Made by a program: the position numbers and the translations under genes
Source: an uncultured Fluviicola sp.
GTDB taxonomy: Bacteria; Bacteroidota; Bacteroidia; Flavobacteriales; Crocinitomicaceae
Direction of reading: 5' to 3'
Assembly: GCF_946478805.1 (NCBI RefSeq)
Contig: NZ_CAMLDC010000001.1
Location: 265,789 to 329,788 of the forward strand
Length of the DNA stretch: 64,000 nt
Shown: piece after piece, positions 17,471 through 28,513 of the stretch
Layout of the letters: each line of letters begins with the position of its first letter
How positions within the stretch are numbered: the stretch's first letter is position 1
The notes under the pieces: generated by a model
Databases searched by the model: none
Seen by the model: the letters and a program-made list of their open reading frames with translations, nothing else
What the model was told of the DNA's origin: nothing

Positions 17471-20400
17471 ATGGCTTACAGAAAAGAAACACCGAAAAAA
17501 CAAAGTAGCTTTAACAAGATTACGATCTCGTTGGCTTCTCCTGAGGTGATCCGTGATCAGTCAAGCGGAGAAGTGCTCAAGCCTGAGACAATTAACTATC
17601 GTACATACAAACCGGAAAGAGATGGATTGTTCTGTGAACGCATCTTCGGACCGGTAAAAGATTACGAATGTCATTGTGGTAAGTACAAACGTATCCGTTA
17701 CAAAGGAATCGTTTGTGACCGTTGTGGTGTTGAGGTTACTGAGAAAAAAGTGCGTCGTGAGCGTATGGGACATATCTCTTTGGTAGTTCCTGTAGCACAC
17801 ATCTGGTATTTCCGTTCATTGCCGAACAAAATCGGTTATTTATTGGGATTGCCAACAAAAAAATTGGATCAGATCATTTATTATGAGCGTTACGTAGTTA
17901 TTCAAGCCGGTATCGCAAATAATTTGGATGGAACTTCCCTTGCTGAAAAGGATTTCCTGACAGAAGAAGAGTACTTGGATATCTTGGATACTTTACCAAG
18001 AGAAAACCAATACCTGGAAGATACGGATCCGAACAAATTCATCGCTAAGATGGGTGCTGAGGCTTTGTATGACTTGTTGCGCAAATTGAATCTGGAAGAT
18101 TTATCTTACAGATTGCGTCACCAGGCAAATACAGAAACTTCAGTTCAACGTAAACACGAAGCTCTGAAAAGACTTCAGGTAGTTGAAGCAATGCGTGATT
18201 CTCAAACACGTATTGACAACCGTCCGGAGTGGATGATCGTGAAAGTGGTTCCGGTTATTCCACCTGAATTGCGTCCGTTGGTTCCATTGGATGGTGGACG
18301 TTTCGCAACATCGGATTTGAACGACCTTTACCGTCGTGTAATTATCCGTAACAACCGTTTGAAGCGTTTGATCGAGATCAAAGCTCCGGAGGTAATTTTG
18401 CGTAACGAGAAGCGTATGTTGCAAGAGGCTGTCGATTCATTGTTCGATAACTCCCGTAAAGCTTCTGCTGTTAAAACAGAATCAAATCGTCCGTTGAAAT
18501 CCCTTTCCGATTCATTGAAAGGAAAACAAGGACGTTTCCGTCAAAACTTATTAGGTAAACGTGTTGACTACTCTGCGCGTTCAGTAATTGTCGTTGGTCC
18601 GGATTTGAAATTACACGAATGTGGTTTACCGAAAGACATGGCTGCAGAGCTTTACAAACCGTTTATCATTCGCAAGATGATCGAACGTGGTATTGTGAAA
18701 ACGGTTAAATCTGCAAAGAAAATCGTTGATCGCAAAGAGCCGGTAGTTTGGGATATCTTAGAAAATGTATTGAAAGGACATCCGGTTTTATTGAACCGTG
18801 CTCCTACACTTCACCGTTTGGGGATTCAAGCATTCCAGCCGAAATTGATCGAAGGAAAGGCGATTCGTTTGCACCCGTTGGTAACAACTGCATTCAACGC
18901 CGATTTCGATGGTGACCAGATGGCGGTTCACTTACCATTAGGTAACGCTGCAATTTTGGAAGCACAATTGTTGATGCTTGCTTCTCACAACATTTTGAAC
19001 CCTGCGAATGGAGCACCGATTGCGGTACCTTCCCAGGATATGGTTTTGGGTCTTTACTACATCACGAAGTTGCGTACAAGTACCCCGGAACATAAAGTGA
19101 ATGGTGAGAACGGTATTTTCTATTCTCCTGAAGAAGTTATCATCGCGAATAACGAAGGTAAATTGGATATGCACGCACCTATCAAAGTGAAGTCATATGA
19201 CTTGAACGCTGAAGGTGTGCCAACTTTGATGATGATCGATACCACTTGTGGTCGCGTATTATTCAACGAGGTTGTTCCGAGAGAAGTTGGTTTCATCAAT
19301 GACGTATTGACGAAAAAAGCACTTCGTGATATTATCGGACACGTATTGAAAGTATGTGGAACGGCTAAGACAGCGAAGTTCCTGGATGATATCAAGGAAT
19401 TGGGTTATGGAATGGCATTCCGTGGTGGACTTTCGTTCAACCTGGATCATATCATTATCCCGAAAGAAAAAGAAATTTTGGTTGCGAAAGCAGAAACGGA
19501 AGTGAAAGAGGTAATGGCCAATTATAACATGGGTCTTATCACGAATAACGAACGTTATAACCAGATTATCGATATTTGGACACATACCAATTCCCGATTG
19601 ACAAACACGTTAATGGAGCAATTGAAGAATGACGACCAAGGTTTCAACTCCATCTACATGATGTTTGACTCCGGAGCTCGTGGTTCGAAAGAACAGATTC
19701 GTCAGTTGTCCGGTATGCGTGGTTTGATGGCGAAACCTCAAAAATCCGGAGCTTCTGCTCAGGAGATTATTGAGAATCCGATTCTTTCCAACTTTAAAGA
19801 AGGTCTTTCGATCTTGGAGTACTTTATCTCCACTCACGGTGCACGTAAAGGTTTGGCCGATACGGCATTGAAAACGGCGGATGCGGGTTACTTGACCCGT
19901 CGTTTGGTTGACGTTGCGCAAGATGTTGTTATCAATGCAATGGATTGTGGAACACTGAGAGGTTTGGTCGCAACATCTTTGAAAAAGAATGATGAGATCG
20001 TTGAGCCATTGATCGACCGTATTCTAGGTAGAACATCTGTTCACGATATCTACAACCCGGAAACTGAACAATTGATTGTTGAGGCCGGAGAGTTGATTAC
20101 AGAAACAGTTGCTGATGAAATCGAAAAAGCAGGTATTGAAGAAGTAGAGATCCGTTCGGTATTGACTTGTGAGATGCGTCGTGGAGTTTGTTCCAAATGT
20201 TACGGTCGTAACTTGGCTACTCACCGTCCTGCACAAGATGGAGATGCTGTTGGGGTGGTTGCTGCTCAATCAATTGGTGAGCCGGGAACACAGTTGACAC
20301 TTCGTACATTCCACGTTGGGGGTACAGCTTCGAACAGTACAAACGAATCGGATTTGAAAGCAAAATCTTCCGGTAAATTGGAGATTGACGAATTGCGTAC

Positions 20401-21751
20401 AATTACTCGTAAAGGTTCTGATGGAACCAATAAAACGATTGTTGTCGGTCGTTCGGCTGAATTGAAAATTACAGATCCGAAAACTGGAGTAGCTTTGATG
20501 ACATCAAACATTCCTTACGGTGCTGAAATGATGCTTGAAAACAACATTACAGTGAAGAAAGGTGACGTTATCTGTAAGTGGGATCCGTACAATGCGGTAA
20601 TCATTTCAGAGGTTTCCGGTAAGGTGGTATTTGAAAATATTATTGACGGTGTTACTTACCGTGAAGAAGTAGATGAGCAAACAGGATTTACTGAGAAGGT
20701 GATCATCGAATCACGTGATAAGAAGAAAAACCCTGCAATCCATATTATTGACGCTAAAACGAAAGAAGTATTACGTGAATACAACATTCCGGTTGATTCC
20801 CATATTTCAGTAGGAGAAGGCGACAAGGTGGAAGAAGGTGTGATTTTGGTTAAGATTCCGCGTATCGCTGGTAAAACAGGGGATATCACAGGAGGTCTTC
20901 CGCGTGTAACAGAGTTATTTGAAGCACGTAACCCTTCAAACCCTGCGGTGGTTTCTGAAATTGATGGTATCGTTGAATTTGGAAAAATTAAACGTGGTAA
21001 CCGTGAAATCCAGGTAACTTCTAAAGTTGGTGATGTTCGTAAATACTTGGTTCCGCTTTCTAAACACATCTTGGTACAAGAGAACGATTTTACTCGTGCG
21101 GGACAACCGTTATCGGATGGTGCAATTACACCGAACGATATCTTGAATATCCAGGGACCGACGAAAGTACAGGAGTATATTGTAAATGAAATCCAAGAGG
21201 TTTACCGTCTACAAGGGGTGAAAATCAACGATAAGCATTTCGAAGTAATCGTTCGTCAGATGATGTTGAAAGTAGAGATCGTTGATGCCGGAGATACACG
21301 TTTCTTGGAAGGACAATCTGTTCATAAAGCAGATTTCATGGAAGAGAACGATGGAATTTATGGTATGAAAGTAGTTGTTGATGCTGGTGAATCAAGCACA
21401 TTGAAAGCTGGTCAGATAGTTTCTGCTCGTAAATTGCGTGATGAGAATTCACAATTGAAACGTGCAGACAAACAACTGATTGAATCCCGTGATGCAGTTC
21501 CTGCAACTTCAACACCATTGTTACAAGGTATTACCCGTGCTTCATTGCAGACACAATCATTCATTTCAGCTGCTTCCTTCCAGGAAACAACGAAAGTATT
21601 GAATGAAGCTGCAATTTCCGGAAAAGAAGATCATTTATTAGGTTTGAAAGAAAACGTAATTGTTGGTCACTTGATTCCGGCCGGTACAGGTGTACGTCGT
21701 TTCCAAAAAGTGCTTGTTGCAAACCAAGAAGAATTGGATGCGATTTCTTAA
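17471..21751 (+). CDS. rpoC: DNA-directed RNA polymerase subunit beta'
   Basis: A 1426-residue beta' subunit. The catalytic magnesium loop NADFDGDQM is at residues 476-484. The N-terminal zinc-binding cysteines appear as [19 protein letters not shown] (near residue 66), and the second zinc site as [14 protein letters not shown] (near residue 900). The trigger loop region ([16 protein letters not shown]) is intact. It ends with a strong terminator 24 bases after the stop. Confidence 0.98.
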   Translation: MAYRKETPKKQSSFNKITISLASPEVIRDQSSGEVLKPETINYRTYKPERDGLFCERIFGPVKDYECHCGKYKRIRYKGIVCDRCGVEVTEKKVRRERMGHISLVVPVAHIWYFRSLPNKIGYLLGLPTKKLDQIIYYERYVVIQAGIANNLDGTSLAEKDFLTEEEYLDILDTLPRENQYLEDTDPNKFIAKMGAEALYDLLRKLNLEDLSYRLRHQANTETSVQRKHEALKRLQVVEAMRDSQTRIDNRPEWMIVKVVPVIPPELRPLVPLDGGRFATSDLNDLYRRVIIRNNRLKRLIEIKAPEVILRNEKRMLQEAVDSLFDNSRKASAVKTESNRPLKSLSDSLKGKQGRFRQNLLGKRVDYSARSVIVVGPDLKLHECGLPKDMAAELYKPFIIRKMIERGIVKTVKSAKKIVDRKEPVVWDILENVLKGHPVLLNRAPTLHRLGIQAFQPKLIEGKAIRLHPLVTTAFNADFDGDQMAVHLPLGNAAILEAQLLMLASHNILNPANGAPIAVPSQDMVLGLYYITKLRTSTPEHKVNGENGIFYSPEEVIIANNEGKLDMHAPIKVKSYDLNAEGVPTLMMIDTTCGRVLFNEVVPREVGFINDVLTKKALRDIIGHVLKVCGTAKTAKFLDDIKELGYGMAFRGGLSFNLDHIIIPKEKEILVAKAETEVKEVMANYNMGLITNNERYNQIIDIWTHTNSRLTNTLMEQLKNDDQGFNSIYMMFDSGARGSKEQIRQLSGMRGLMAKPQKSGASAQEIIENPILSNFKEGLSILEYFISTHGARKGLADTALKTADAGYLTRRLVDVAQDVVINAMDCGTLRGLVATSLKKNDEIVEPLIDRILGRTSVHDIYNPETEQLIVEAGELITETVADEIEKAGIEEVEIRSVLTCEMRRGVCSKCYGRNLATHRPAQDGDAVGVVAAQSIGEPGTQLTLRTFHVGGTASNSTNESDLKAKSSGKLEIDELRTITRKGSDGTNKTIVVGRSAELKITDPKTGVALMTSNIPYGAEMMLENNITVKKGDVICKWDPYNAVIISEVSGKVVFENIIDGVTYREEVDEQTGFTEKVIIESRDKKKNPAIHIIDAKTKEVLREYNIPVDSHISVGEGDKVEEGVILVKIPRIAGKTGDITGGLPRVTELFEARNPSNPAVVSEIDGIVEFGKIKRGNREIQVTSKVGDVRKYLVPLSKHILVQENDFTRAGQPLSDGAITPNDILNIQGPTKVQEYIVNEIQEVYRLQGVKINDKHFEVIVRQMMLKVEIVDAGDTRFLEGQSVHKADFMEENDGIYGMKVVVDAGESSTLKAGQIVSARKLRDENSQLKRADKQLIESRDAVPATSTPLLQGITRASLQTQSFISAASFQETTKVLNEAAISGKEDHLLGLKENVIVGHLIPAGTGVRRFQKVLVANQEELDAIS

Positions 21752-21775
21752 GATTTGATTATCTAAATAAAATAG

Positions 21776-21812
21776 AAATCCCTCTTGGTCTGACTAAGAG
21801 GGATTTTTTTTC
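21776..21812 (+). terminator. Intrinsic terminator after rpoC
   Basis: A perfect 11-bp stem (21776-21786 with 21796-21806) with a 9-base loop, followed by a long T-tract. Its A-rich left arm could also serve in the opposite direction. Confidence 0.9.
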
Positions 21813-21864
21813 CAACCTTTTCCATTTTTAAACATTAACTATTCAACAACTAAATCAAGTTTTC

Positions 21865-22752
21865 ATGAAACGAACATTACTTTTAGCATGTAGCATTCTG
21901 TCTTTTGTATTCCTGAATGCACAAACAGTGACCTATCATCCTTTGCATGGTGATTATTCACAGTATGTCTACAGATTTCAATTATGGGATGGTAGTAATA
22001 TCAATGAAGCATTTTACAAAACAGTTTGGTCCGGGGATTCAACTATTAACGGCCAGGTATATACCCGCATTTTTCATGGAAGTGTCTATGGCGGGGGAAT
22101 TCGGGAAGACGTTGCAAATCAGCAACGATTTTTTATAAACACGAATGATATTGAAACAAACATAACGATTACCCATGATTTGGCAGTTGGTACACTTTTA
22201 ACGGACAGCAGTGTCTATTTGAATGCTTTTCGAACGTACTTGGATGATGCGCCTTTTTTTGCATACTATGATACATTGATGGTTGCAACAAGAGACAGTG
22301 TGCTGGAGCCTTATGGTAATTACAGTATAACTTACCGATTGACAAACCTGCAAGGTAACGGCGAATCGGTCCTTTTTAATACCTATAGTGGTTTACTGGA
22401 AGTTAACGGATTTGAATATAATTATTCGCAAATTTGTTATAGAGAAGACGGTGAGCAAACACCTCCGGGCCAAGAGACGCCTTGGACACCCATGTGTGAT
22501 TTGGGAACGGATGAGAATGATTTACTCCAAATAGAGCTGTTTCCGAACCCGGTATCCGAAGTGCTCAACCTTTCAGGAGATCTGGCAATAATAACCGATC
22601 TGACCATTTATGATGTAAACGGGACACGGATCAAGCAAGTTCCGTTGTCGGAAATTTATTCAGGGATTTCCTTGAAGGAATTGAGAAATGGGATCTATTT
22701 ACTTGCATTTAATGGGGGTGCCAAAACTTTCAGGTTCGTTAAACAGAATTAA
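21865..22752 (+). CDS. Secreted protein with T9SS type A C-terminal sorting domain
   Basis: A 295-residue protein with a signal peptide (MKRTLLLACSILSFVFLNAQ) and a C-terminal T9SS sorting domain of about 75 residues: IELFPNPVSEVLNLSGD, then ITDLTIYDVNGTRIKQVPLS, and the end GIYLLAFNGGAKTFRFVKQN. Such domains send proteins across the outer membrane by the type IX system. The central 200 residues (repeated YxTVWSGDSTINGQVYTRIF-like beta pattern) match no family I can name. It stands alone after rpoC. Confidence 0.75.
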   Translation: MKRTLLLACSILSFVFLNAQTVTYHPLHGDYSQYVYRFQLWDGSNINEAFYKTVWSGDSTINGQVYTRIFHGSVYGGGIREDVANQQRFFINTNDIETNITITHDLAVGTLLTDSSVYLNAFRTYLDDAPFFAYYDTLMVATRDSVLEPYGNYSITYRLTNLQGNGESVLFNTYSGLLEVNGFEYNYSQICYREDGEQTPPGQETPWTPMCDLGTDENDLLQIELFPNPVSEVLNLSGDLAIITDLTIYDVNGTRIKQVPLSEIYSGISLKELRNGIYLLAFNGGAKTFRFVKQN

Positions 22753-22818
22753 AGAGTTCCCGCTCAGTTTTAACTGAGTAGAATTTTTATATTTAAGGAA
22801 ATCTATGACTCATTGTTT

Positions 22819-23328
22819 ATGATAAATCTTTTGAAAAAGGTATCGTTTAACTTACTGCTTGTATTGCTCTGTTTTTCGCATGCTTACGGACAGATTGAAA
22901 GCCCGGATACCCGAACAATGGCAAAAAAGGAGGATATTTCCTGTTTTTATATGATTGACCGGGTTTACACAGATCCGCGGAATCCGGATAAGCGGACAGT
23001 TGTTGGCGGAGTGAATTTTTTCCAGGTGGAGAATGGAATGATCAGCGTTGCAGCAATGACTCCGAAGAAATCCTTTAATTTTACCGGATCAATCGATAGT
23101 TTGGAAACAGATGTTGTGGATAATGTGCCTGTCATGCGGATCTATGCAACAAACAATTTCAATAGTATCACCATCTATCCATATATCTTTGAAATATCCC
23201 AAAACCCGGATCAGAGTATTGTTATACACGCTCATCGCCAAAGAAGTGTTGCTTATCAGTATTACTTTGATGTACACAAAGCAAGTGCCAAGGAAATTGC
23301 AGATACGCGTGTAAATGCATCCAAATAA
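22819..23328 (+). CDS. Secreted protein of unknown function
   Basis: A protein of 169 residues from the ATG at 22819 (a TTG at 22813 would add two residues). A signal peptide (MINLLKKVSFNLLLVLLCFS, cleaved after AYG) precedes a beta-rich domain with several short charged turns. No family recognised. A terminator follows at 23355. Confidence 0.6.
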   Translation: MINLLKKVSFNLLLVLLCFSHAYGQIESPDTRTMAKKEDISCFYMIDRVYTDPRNPDKRTVVGGVNFFQVENGMISVAAMTPKKSFNFTGSIDSLETDVVDNVPVMRIYATNNFNSITIYPYIFEISQNPDQSIVIHAHRQRSVAYQYYFDVHKASAKEIADTRVNASK

Positions 23329-23354
23329 TATAGCGGGAAACCGAAATAAAACAA

Positions 23355-23386
23355 AAATCCCCCTGCCGCAGCAGAGGGATTTTTTA
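23355..23386 (+). terminator. Intrinsic terminator
   Basis: A 12-bp stem with one C-A mismatch (AAATCCCCCTGC with GCAGAGGGATTT) around a 4-base loop, followed by six T. It closes the secreted-protein gene ending at 23328. Confidence 0.8.
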
Positions 23387-23550
23387 TACTATGAGAAGCT
23401 TAGTTAGCTGACGATCCAAGGCAAAAAGTATACTAAAATCCGATTGTAGGTGTATTTTTATTGAAACCAAAGCTGCTTGATTAGGTGTTTTGATAGAACC
23501 TGTTCTTTAGGCAAAATTCATACCTCTTTCGGAATTCTAGGGTAAAAACG

Positions 23551-23583
23551 ATAAAAAAAGAGAGAACTTACATCCTCTCTTTT
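23551..23583 (-). terminator. Intrinsic terminator of the minus-strand lipoprotein gene
   Basis: A 9-bp stem (23556-23564 with 23575-23583) is followed on the minus strand by a further run of T. It is 24 bases downstream of the stop of the lipoprotein gene. The remaining sequence 23387-23550 holds nothing I can recognise. Confidence 0.75.
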
Positions 23584-23606
23584 AAATTTTTATGGAACCT
23601 CGTTGA

Positions 23607-24536
23607 CTACGGTACAATAACCGGTTTCAAACCACGTAATCCCATATCAGTTGGGTAATCTCCACCAGCTCCGGGTTCGTACTTACCGTCTTGGTTCGCA
23701 TCATACCATTCAAAGCTTTTATTAGTAGAAAGATTCATGGTACAATTGATATCTTGAGTCTCATTTCCGGTGATGGTGAATGGAGTATCAAAACTTCCTG
23801 TTACAACACATGATCCGGCCGGAACAGGTGAAGTTGCAGATAATGGATTTGGTACTGTTGTACTTGGAGCTTGTCCTTCGATTACAATCCCCAGGTTTTC
23901 AAACCCCCAATATCCTTGCAATTTATTTGCATTGACAGTGACTGTTTGGTTCCAGATCTTGTAATTGGAAATATACGTATTGAATCCAACAAATGAAGCC
24001 AATCGACCGGTGTAATCCGCACCATTATATCGATAATCCAAATCGTAGTTTTGGTATGTCAACGACATACGCACCCAGTTGTAAGTATCAGGTGAAATGT
24101 TTTTCAATGGAATTTTGATGAATACTTCGTTGTCCCCTTTGATGATTGCTTTGCTGAAGTCAACCGCATTGGAACCTCCGGCGGTTGTTTCAGCTCCATG
24201 ATACAAAATCTCACCGGCCCCTAATTGTGTATACATGCTTTGTGCAAATTCAATATAATGAGCACTCATTCCGTGGAAAATTGGAGATTGAGCAGAGTGA
24301 TTCGAAGGAATCGTTGCCGGGTTTCCAAAATTATCCAAACGCGGTGCCAATGAATCGAAATGAAGTTTAACGACCAGGTAAGGACCTGTTTCCGTTTCAG
24401 AAGTGTAAGTACAACTTCCATCATCTGAAGTTGCTTTGTCGTTGTAGTTAGTTGCAGTAGAGTCTGTACAACCTTTTTTCTTACATCCTACTGAAATTGC
24501 AGCAAGCAGGATGAACAGAAACGTTAGTTTTTTCAT
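23607..24536 (-). CDS. Lipoprotein, MbnP-like extracellular domain with a calcium-repeat-like N-terminus
   Basis: A 309-residue predicted lipoprotein: signal with lipobox SVGC, then GCTDSTATNYNDKATSDDGSC, a short cysteine-bounded motif seen repeatedly in Bacteroidota surface proteins. The rest (VVKLHFDSLAPRLDN, FSKAIIKGDNEVFIKIPLKN, and a C-terminal region with FDTPFTITG and FEWYDANQDGKYEPG) resembles the MbnP-like domain, a copper-related or surface-binding domain found beside MbnH-type cytochromes. No such cytochrome is next to it, so the call is tentative. A DxNxDG calcium-type loop sits near the end. Confidence 0.5.
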   Translation of the reverse strand: MKKLTFLFILLAAISVGCKKKGCTDSTATNYNDKATSDDGSCTYTSETETGPYLVVKLHFDSLAPRLDNFGNPATIPSNHSAQSPIFHGMSAHYIEFAQSMYTQLGAGEILYHGAETTAGGSNAVDFSKAIIKGDNEVFIKIPLKNISPDTYNWVRMSLTYQNYDLDYRYNGADYTGRLASFVGFNTYISNYKIWNQTVTVNANKLQGYWGFENLGIVIEGQAPSTTVPNPLSATSPVPAGSCVVTGSFDTPFTITGNETQDINCTMNLSTNKSFEWYDANQDGKYEPGAGGDYPTDMGLRGLKPVIVP

Positions 24537-24613
24537 GTTTTTAAGTTTTTCGAATGCTAAAATAGGGAAATAAAGGGGATATGTAAACTTCTAATGTTTT
24601 CTAAACAAGAACG

Positions 24614-25495
24614 TTACTTTTTGTTAATCATATAAACAGCGGCAATTCCCAAAATACCTCCGATAATGGTATGAATTTCCAGATTTTCACCAAGAATGGC
24701 GAATGAGAAGACGGCCGCGCTGAATGGTACGATGAAAATAAAACTACTGGCCTTTTCAGCGCCGATTTTGGAAGTAGCAAAAAAATAGGTGGTGGTTGCC
24801 AAAGTCACTGTGATGACACTGGAAAAAAGAATATTGCCCCAAAAATGGATGTCTGTCGATTGGATCAATTTACCAATCGCAGTCGGGTTACAAAATGGGA
24901 CGATGCAGAGGAAAGTCACTAAATACATCCACCAGGTAAATGCAAAAGGGGAACCGTATTTCGCAGATTTCGATGTAAATTTGCTCATAACTGCCCAAAT
25001 TAAAGCGCTCAGTAGAAAATACAGGTTTCCAGGTTTGGCAAAAATAGCTTCATTTCCCCAGATTTTCAGAAGTGTCAATCCCGCAATGATTCCAAACAAT
25101 AAGCCGATGAATTCATTTTTAGATGGTCTTTTCCAATCGATCAGCATTCCAAGACCATAAGCCATAACGGGGTTTAAGGTGGTGACTAAAATTCCACCTG
25201 CACCAGGATTTCCATTTTGAAGACCGGCCAGGAAGGTATAATTATAGCTTGCCATCAAGATTCCCGAAATCAATAAAAATGGAATCCCTTTTTTAGAGAT
25301 GACCAATTTTGTCCTGAGTGGGATGAGCAGAAGCAATAAACTGATGACGACAAACCCATAACGGAAAACTCCCAAATCGACCGGAGCTGCGAATGTTGTC
25401 AGGACCTTATTCGCCGGCCAACTGACTCCCCATATAATCATACTGAGAATCATGAGAATTGTCAGTGTGGATTGAGAAGACTGTTTTTCGTTCAT
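24614..25495 (-). CDS. EamA/DMT family transporter
   Basis: A 293-residue membrane protein with about ten hydrophobic spans arranged as two repeated EamA halves (ILMILSMIIWGVSWPANKVL at the start of the first; LYFLLSALIWAVMSKFTSKS at the start of the second). DMT permeases export or take up small metabolites; substrate cannot be predicted. It is divergent from the DUF3467 gene, with 68 bases between their starts. Confidence 0.85.
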   Translation of the reverse strand: MNEKQSSQSTLTILMILSMIIWGVSWPANKVLTTFAAPVDLGVFRYGFVVISLLLLLIPLRTKLVISKKGIPFLLISGILMASYNYTFLAGLQNGNPGAGGILVTTLNPVMAYGLGMLIDWKRPSKNEFIGLLFGIIAGLTLLKIWGNEAIFAKPGNLYFLLSALIWAVMSKFTSKSAKYGSPFAFTWWMYLVTFLCIVPFCNPTAIGKLIQSTDIHFWGNILFSSVITVTLATTTYFFATSKIGAEKASSFIFIVPFSAAVFSFAILGENLEIHTIIGGILGIAAVYMINKK

Positions 25496-25563
25496 GCTCC
25501 AAAATTACTCATTATCAAAAGATGTTTACCTGAAATTTGAGAAAGCTTTCGTATTTTCGCTTC

Positions 25564-25872
25564 ATGGAAAATAATGAGAATCAAATAAACATCGAGTTAA
25601 ATGAAGAACTGGCTGAAGGGGTTTATTCCAATTTGGCTATTATCACGCATTCTCAAGCGGAATTTGTTGCTGATTTTGTTCAGATGATGCCCGGAATGCC
25701 TAAGGCAAAGGTACGTTCCCGCGTTATAATGTCGCCACAAAATGCGAAACGTTTGATGCGTGCTTTGGCAGAAAATGTTCAAAAGTATGAGCAGGTGAAT
25801 GGTGTTATCAATGATACGGATACCCCACCATTTCCACCGATGAATTTTGGAGGAACAACGAATCAGGCATAA
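25564..25872 (+). CDS. DUF3467 domain protein
   Basis: A 102-residue protein from the ATG at 25564; the frame is open for nine more codons upstream but without a better start. The whole chain fits DUF3467: INIELNEELAEGVYSNLAII, SQAEFVADFVQMMPGMPKAKV and SPQNAKRLMRALAENVQKYE. This is a small cytoplasmic protein of unknown function that is common in Flavobacteriia. It ends 68 bases before the first flippase gene of the polysaccharide region. Confidence 0.85.
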   Translation: MENNENQINIELNEELAEGVYSNLAIITHSQAEFVADFVQMMPGMPKAKVRSRVIMSPQNAKRLMRALAENVQKYEQVNGVINDTDTPPFPPMNFGGTTNQA

Positions 25873-25940
25873 TTCATCGATTGAAGATATTCACTCCTTT
25901 GAAATCGTTTTTAATCAGTTAACCCTTTAGAATCTGGAAT

Positions 25941-27221
25941 TTGCTAAGTAAACTGAGTACTAATAATCGATCCGAGTTTTCAAAGAACATTCTTAAGTTG
26001 ATGACAGGAACTGTTATTGCTCAATTGATGTCAATAGCTTTTTCCCCGGTCATTTCACGCCTTTATTCACCGGAGGAGTTCGGTTTATTCACAATAATCA
26101 GTTCCATTTACGCACTCGTCGTATTGATCTCAGGAGGAAGGTATGAAGTTGCGTTGATGGTTCCAAAACGCAATGTAGACGCCATCAATCTTTTGGGACT
26201 GTCCTTTTTTGTGAATCTTGGATTTCTTCTGTTGTCCTACCTGGTACTTTTTATTTTACCTTATTTCGGACTTCAGAACAAATTGGGATTCTGGTATTAC
26301 CTGCTTCCTGTTTTTGTCTTTCTAATCGGTTTTGGTCAATGTCTGATAGCTTGGAATAATAGGAGAAAAAAATACAGGAGTATTGTCAACTTCAGAATAA
26401 CACAATCGTTACTCAATAATGTTTTTCCTATTTCAAACAGTCTTTTAAAGGTTCCTGTAAATGGAATCCTTTTGGGTTATTTAGGTTCGGCTGTTATTTC
26501 GCTTGGAGTTATTCTATTCCAGGTAAAGGCAGATTTCGCATTGATGTGGAAAGGAATCAGGATTGACCGGATGCTATTTATGGCGAAGAAGTATTCCAGG
26601 TTCCCACTGATCAATGCATTTCAGGCTCTTTTGGACGCGATACAGATCAATGGGCTTATTTATGTTATCTCCTTTTTATTTGGAAACTACCAGGTAGGAA
26701 TATTTTCATTGGCAATCCGCATTTTGTTCGTACCGATGAGTTTTGCCGGTTCAGCCATAGCACAGGTATTTTACCAGGAAGCAAATTCAAACATCCATAA
26801 CAAGAAACCATTAATGCCTTTATTGAAACGCACAATCAAAATGAATTGTTTGATGATTCTGCCGGTAATGTTTGTTTTGCTCCTTTTCGGACCGCAATTG
26901 TTTTCCTTTGTTTATGGAAAAGAGTGGCTGGAAGCAGGAGTCTATGCACAGTATCTTTGCGTGTGGATCTGTATTGATTTTGTAAGAGCTCCTCTTTCTC
27001 AGATTCCGATCATCCTGCACAAACAACACGCATTGTTGATCTCGTCCATTGTGAATAATGTGCTTTTATTTGGATTGTTGTTTTTGGGATCACTACAACA
27101 TTACAACCTGAAAACCCTGTTATTGATTATATCCGCTCTTCAAGTTTTATATATCTTAGCATTAATTGTTTGGATTATAACTACCGCTAAGGAAGATGAT
27201 ACAAAGAGACTGAATCTCTGA
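25941..27221 (+). CDS. Wzx-type polysaccharide flippase (first of three)
   Basis: A 426-residue protein of the MOP/PST superfamily with about 12 membrane spans, starting at a TTG (25941). The N-terminal MTGTVIAQLMSIAFSPVISR and RLYSPEEFGLFTIISSIYAL are typical of Wzx/RfbX proteins, which flip undecaprenyl-linked repeat units to the periplasm. It is similar in its first 70 residues to the flippase at 35936 (MTGTAIAQLIAYLIYPILTR). It opens the 30 kb polysaccharide region and is followed by a Wzy-like gene. Confidence 0.85.
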   Translation: MLSKLSTNNRSEFSKNILKLMTGTVIAQLMSIAFSPVISRLYSPEEFGLFTIISSIYALVVLISGGRYEVALMVPKRNVDAINLLGLSFFVNLGFLLLSYLVLFILPYFGLQNKLGFWYYLLPVFVFLIGFGQCLIAWNNRRKKYRSIVNFRITQSLLNNVFPISNSLLKVPVNGILLGYLGSAVISLGVILFQVKADFALMWKGIRIDRMLFMAKKYSRFPLINAFQALLDAIQINGLIYVISFLFGNYQVGIFSLAIRILFVPMSFAGSAIAQVFYQEANSNIHNKKPLMPLLKRTIKMNCLMILPVMFVLLLFGPQLFSFVYGKEWLEAGVYAQYLCVWICIDFVRAPLSQIPIILHKQHALLISSIVNNVLLFGLLFLGSLQHYNLKTLLLIISALQVLYILALIVWIITTAKEDDTKRLNL

Positions 27222-27244
27222 AAACACACACGCTATTATTTTAT

Positions 27245-28513
27245 ATGAAGGCACTTGACTATATAAAGAAGAACCAGGTATTTCTGTTTTTCACCATTTT
27301 AATTTTTTTTCCCACAATCCGCCTGCTCGTATTAGGATCGTCACACGCCTCAGGAATCGGGGTGGTGTTTTCTGTTTTGCCCGAGTTGCTATTTAGCTTG
27401 ATACTCCTTTTTGCGTTTACTCAATTTTGGAAGACAAAAGACAGGACAATTACTTTGTTGGATAAGTTGGTGCTTGGTTATTTTCTTTTCAATGTAATTA
27501 TTGGAGTTTATCTGGCACATGATCTGAAAGCAAGTATATACGGTTTCCGATTATCTTATTTTCCAATGTTGGCTTACTTTGTCGGGTCTTTTTATTGGGA
27601 CAGGTCGGTTGACATTGAAAAGTTATTCAGAGGTTTTTTCAAGATTTTAATAGTGGTTGCGGTAATCGGTTTCCTGCTGTATTTTGTTTTTCCCGATTTA
27701 CATCTTTACTTCCACAAGATGACTACGGATAAACCTATGGCAAGGGCATTCGGGATGATTGTACGCATGACTTCCATTCTTTGGACGCCTGTTGTTTTCG
27801 GAGTTTTGATGATGACCGCGTTTTGCTATTGGGCTTACAATTATTTCAAAACCGGAAATAAATGGGATTTACTTTACACATTCGTCGTTACAATGGCAAT
27901 GATGTTAAGTATATCCAGGGGACCGATCATTGCTTCTGTAATCGGGTTTCTTGTTTTGGCTGTCATTTCCAGGAACATAAAACGGATCTTGGTAATATTC
28001 GGGTTGATCGCCCTGAGCGTTTCTATGACATTTTTAGTTCTGATGAACAGGACTTCCATGCTTGGATGGATCGTGGAGTCGTCAAAAGAAACGATCAGTT
28101 TGGAAAAAGGTAACACACGTGTTGATCTGTGGTATGAAGTTGCAAGCACCCTGAAGCACAACCCGATGGGTTTAGGCTTGGGGAAAGCAGGACATGCTGC
28201 AGTTCAGAATTTTCCGCCGGATACTCCCGGAGTTTCGTTTGCTTCAACGGATGGTTGGTATTTCAAATTGATGATAGAAACAGGGGGCATAGCTTTGGCT
28301 CTGTACCTTATAATGGCTCTTTTCTTTTTTGTTGCAATGATCCGCTATGTCAGAAGGAATTCGTTTGACTTTGTGAGTTTTATACTGACACTGTTCATTA
28401 CGATCGGGTTCGTCAATATCGTAAGCAATGTCTTGGATTTTTACTTGTTTAGTTACCTATATTGGTTAATTTTGGGCGCATTCGCGTTGCGATTAAAACA
28501 AGAGAATAGATGA
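27245..28513 (+). CDS. O-antigen polymerase/ligase family protein (Wzy_C/WaaL-like)
   Basis: A 422-residue integral membrane protein with around 11-12 hydrophobic segments and one large extracellular loop containing NTRVDLWYEVASTLKHNPMG, the Wzy_C/ligase-type loop. Such proteins polymerise repeat units or ligate the chain to a carrier in the periplasm. Which of the two cannot be decided here. It overlaps the following glycosyltransferase by 4 bases (ATGA). Confidence 0.8.
   Translation: MKALDYIKKNQVFLFFTILIFFPTIRLLVLGSSHASGIGVVFSVLPELLFSLILLFAFTQFWKTKDRTITLLDKLVLGYFLFNVIIGVYLAHDLKASIYGFRLSYFPMLAYFVGSFYWDRSVDIEKLFRGFFKILIVVAVIGFLLYFVFPDLHLYFHKMTTDKPMARAFGMIVRMTSILWTPVVFGVLMMTAFCYWAYNYFKTGNKWDLLYTFVVTMAMMLSISRGPIIASVIGFLVLAVISRNIKRILVIFGLIALSVSMTFLVLMNRTSMLGWIVESSKETISLEKGNTRVDLWYEVASTLKHNPMGLGLGKAGHAAVQNFPPDTPGVSFASTDGWYFKLMIETGGIALALYLIMALFFFVAMIRYVRRNSFDFVSFILTLFITIGFVNIVSNVLDFYLFSYLYWLILGAFALRLKQENR

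Noticed and set aside
13640..21518. Many open frames on both strands within rpoB and rpoC
   Set aside because: They are shadows of two long, highly conserved genes; none has a start context or recognisable protein pattern of its own.
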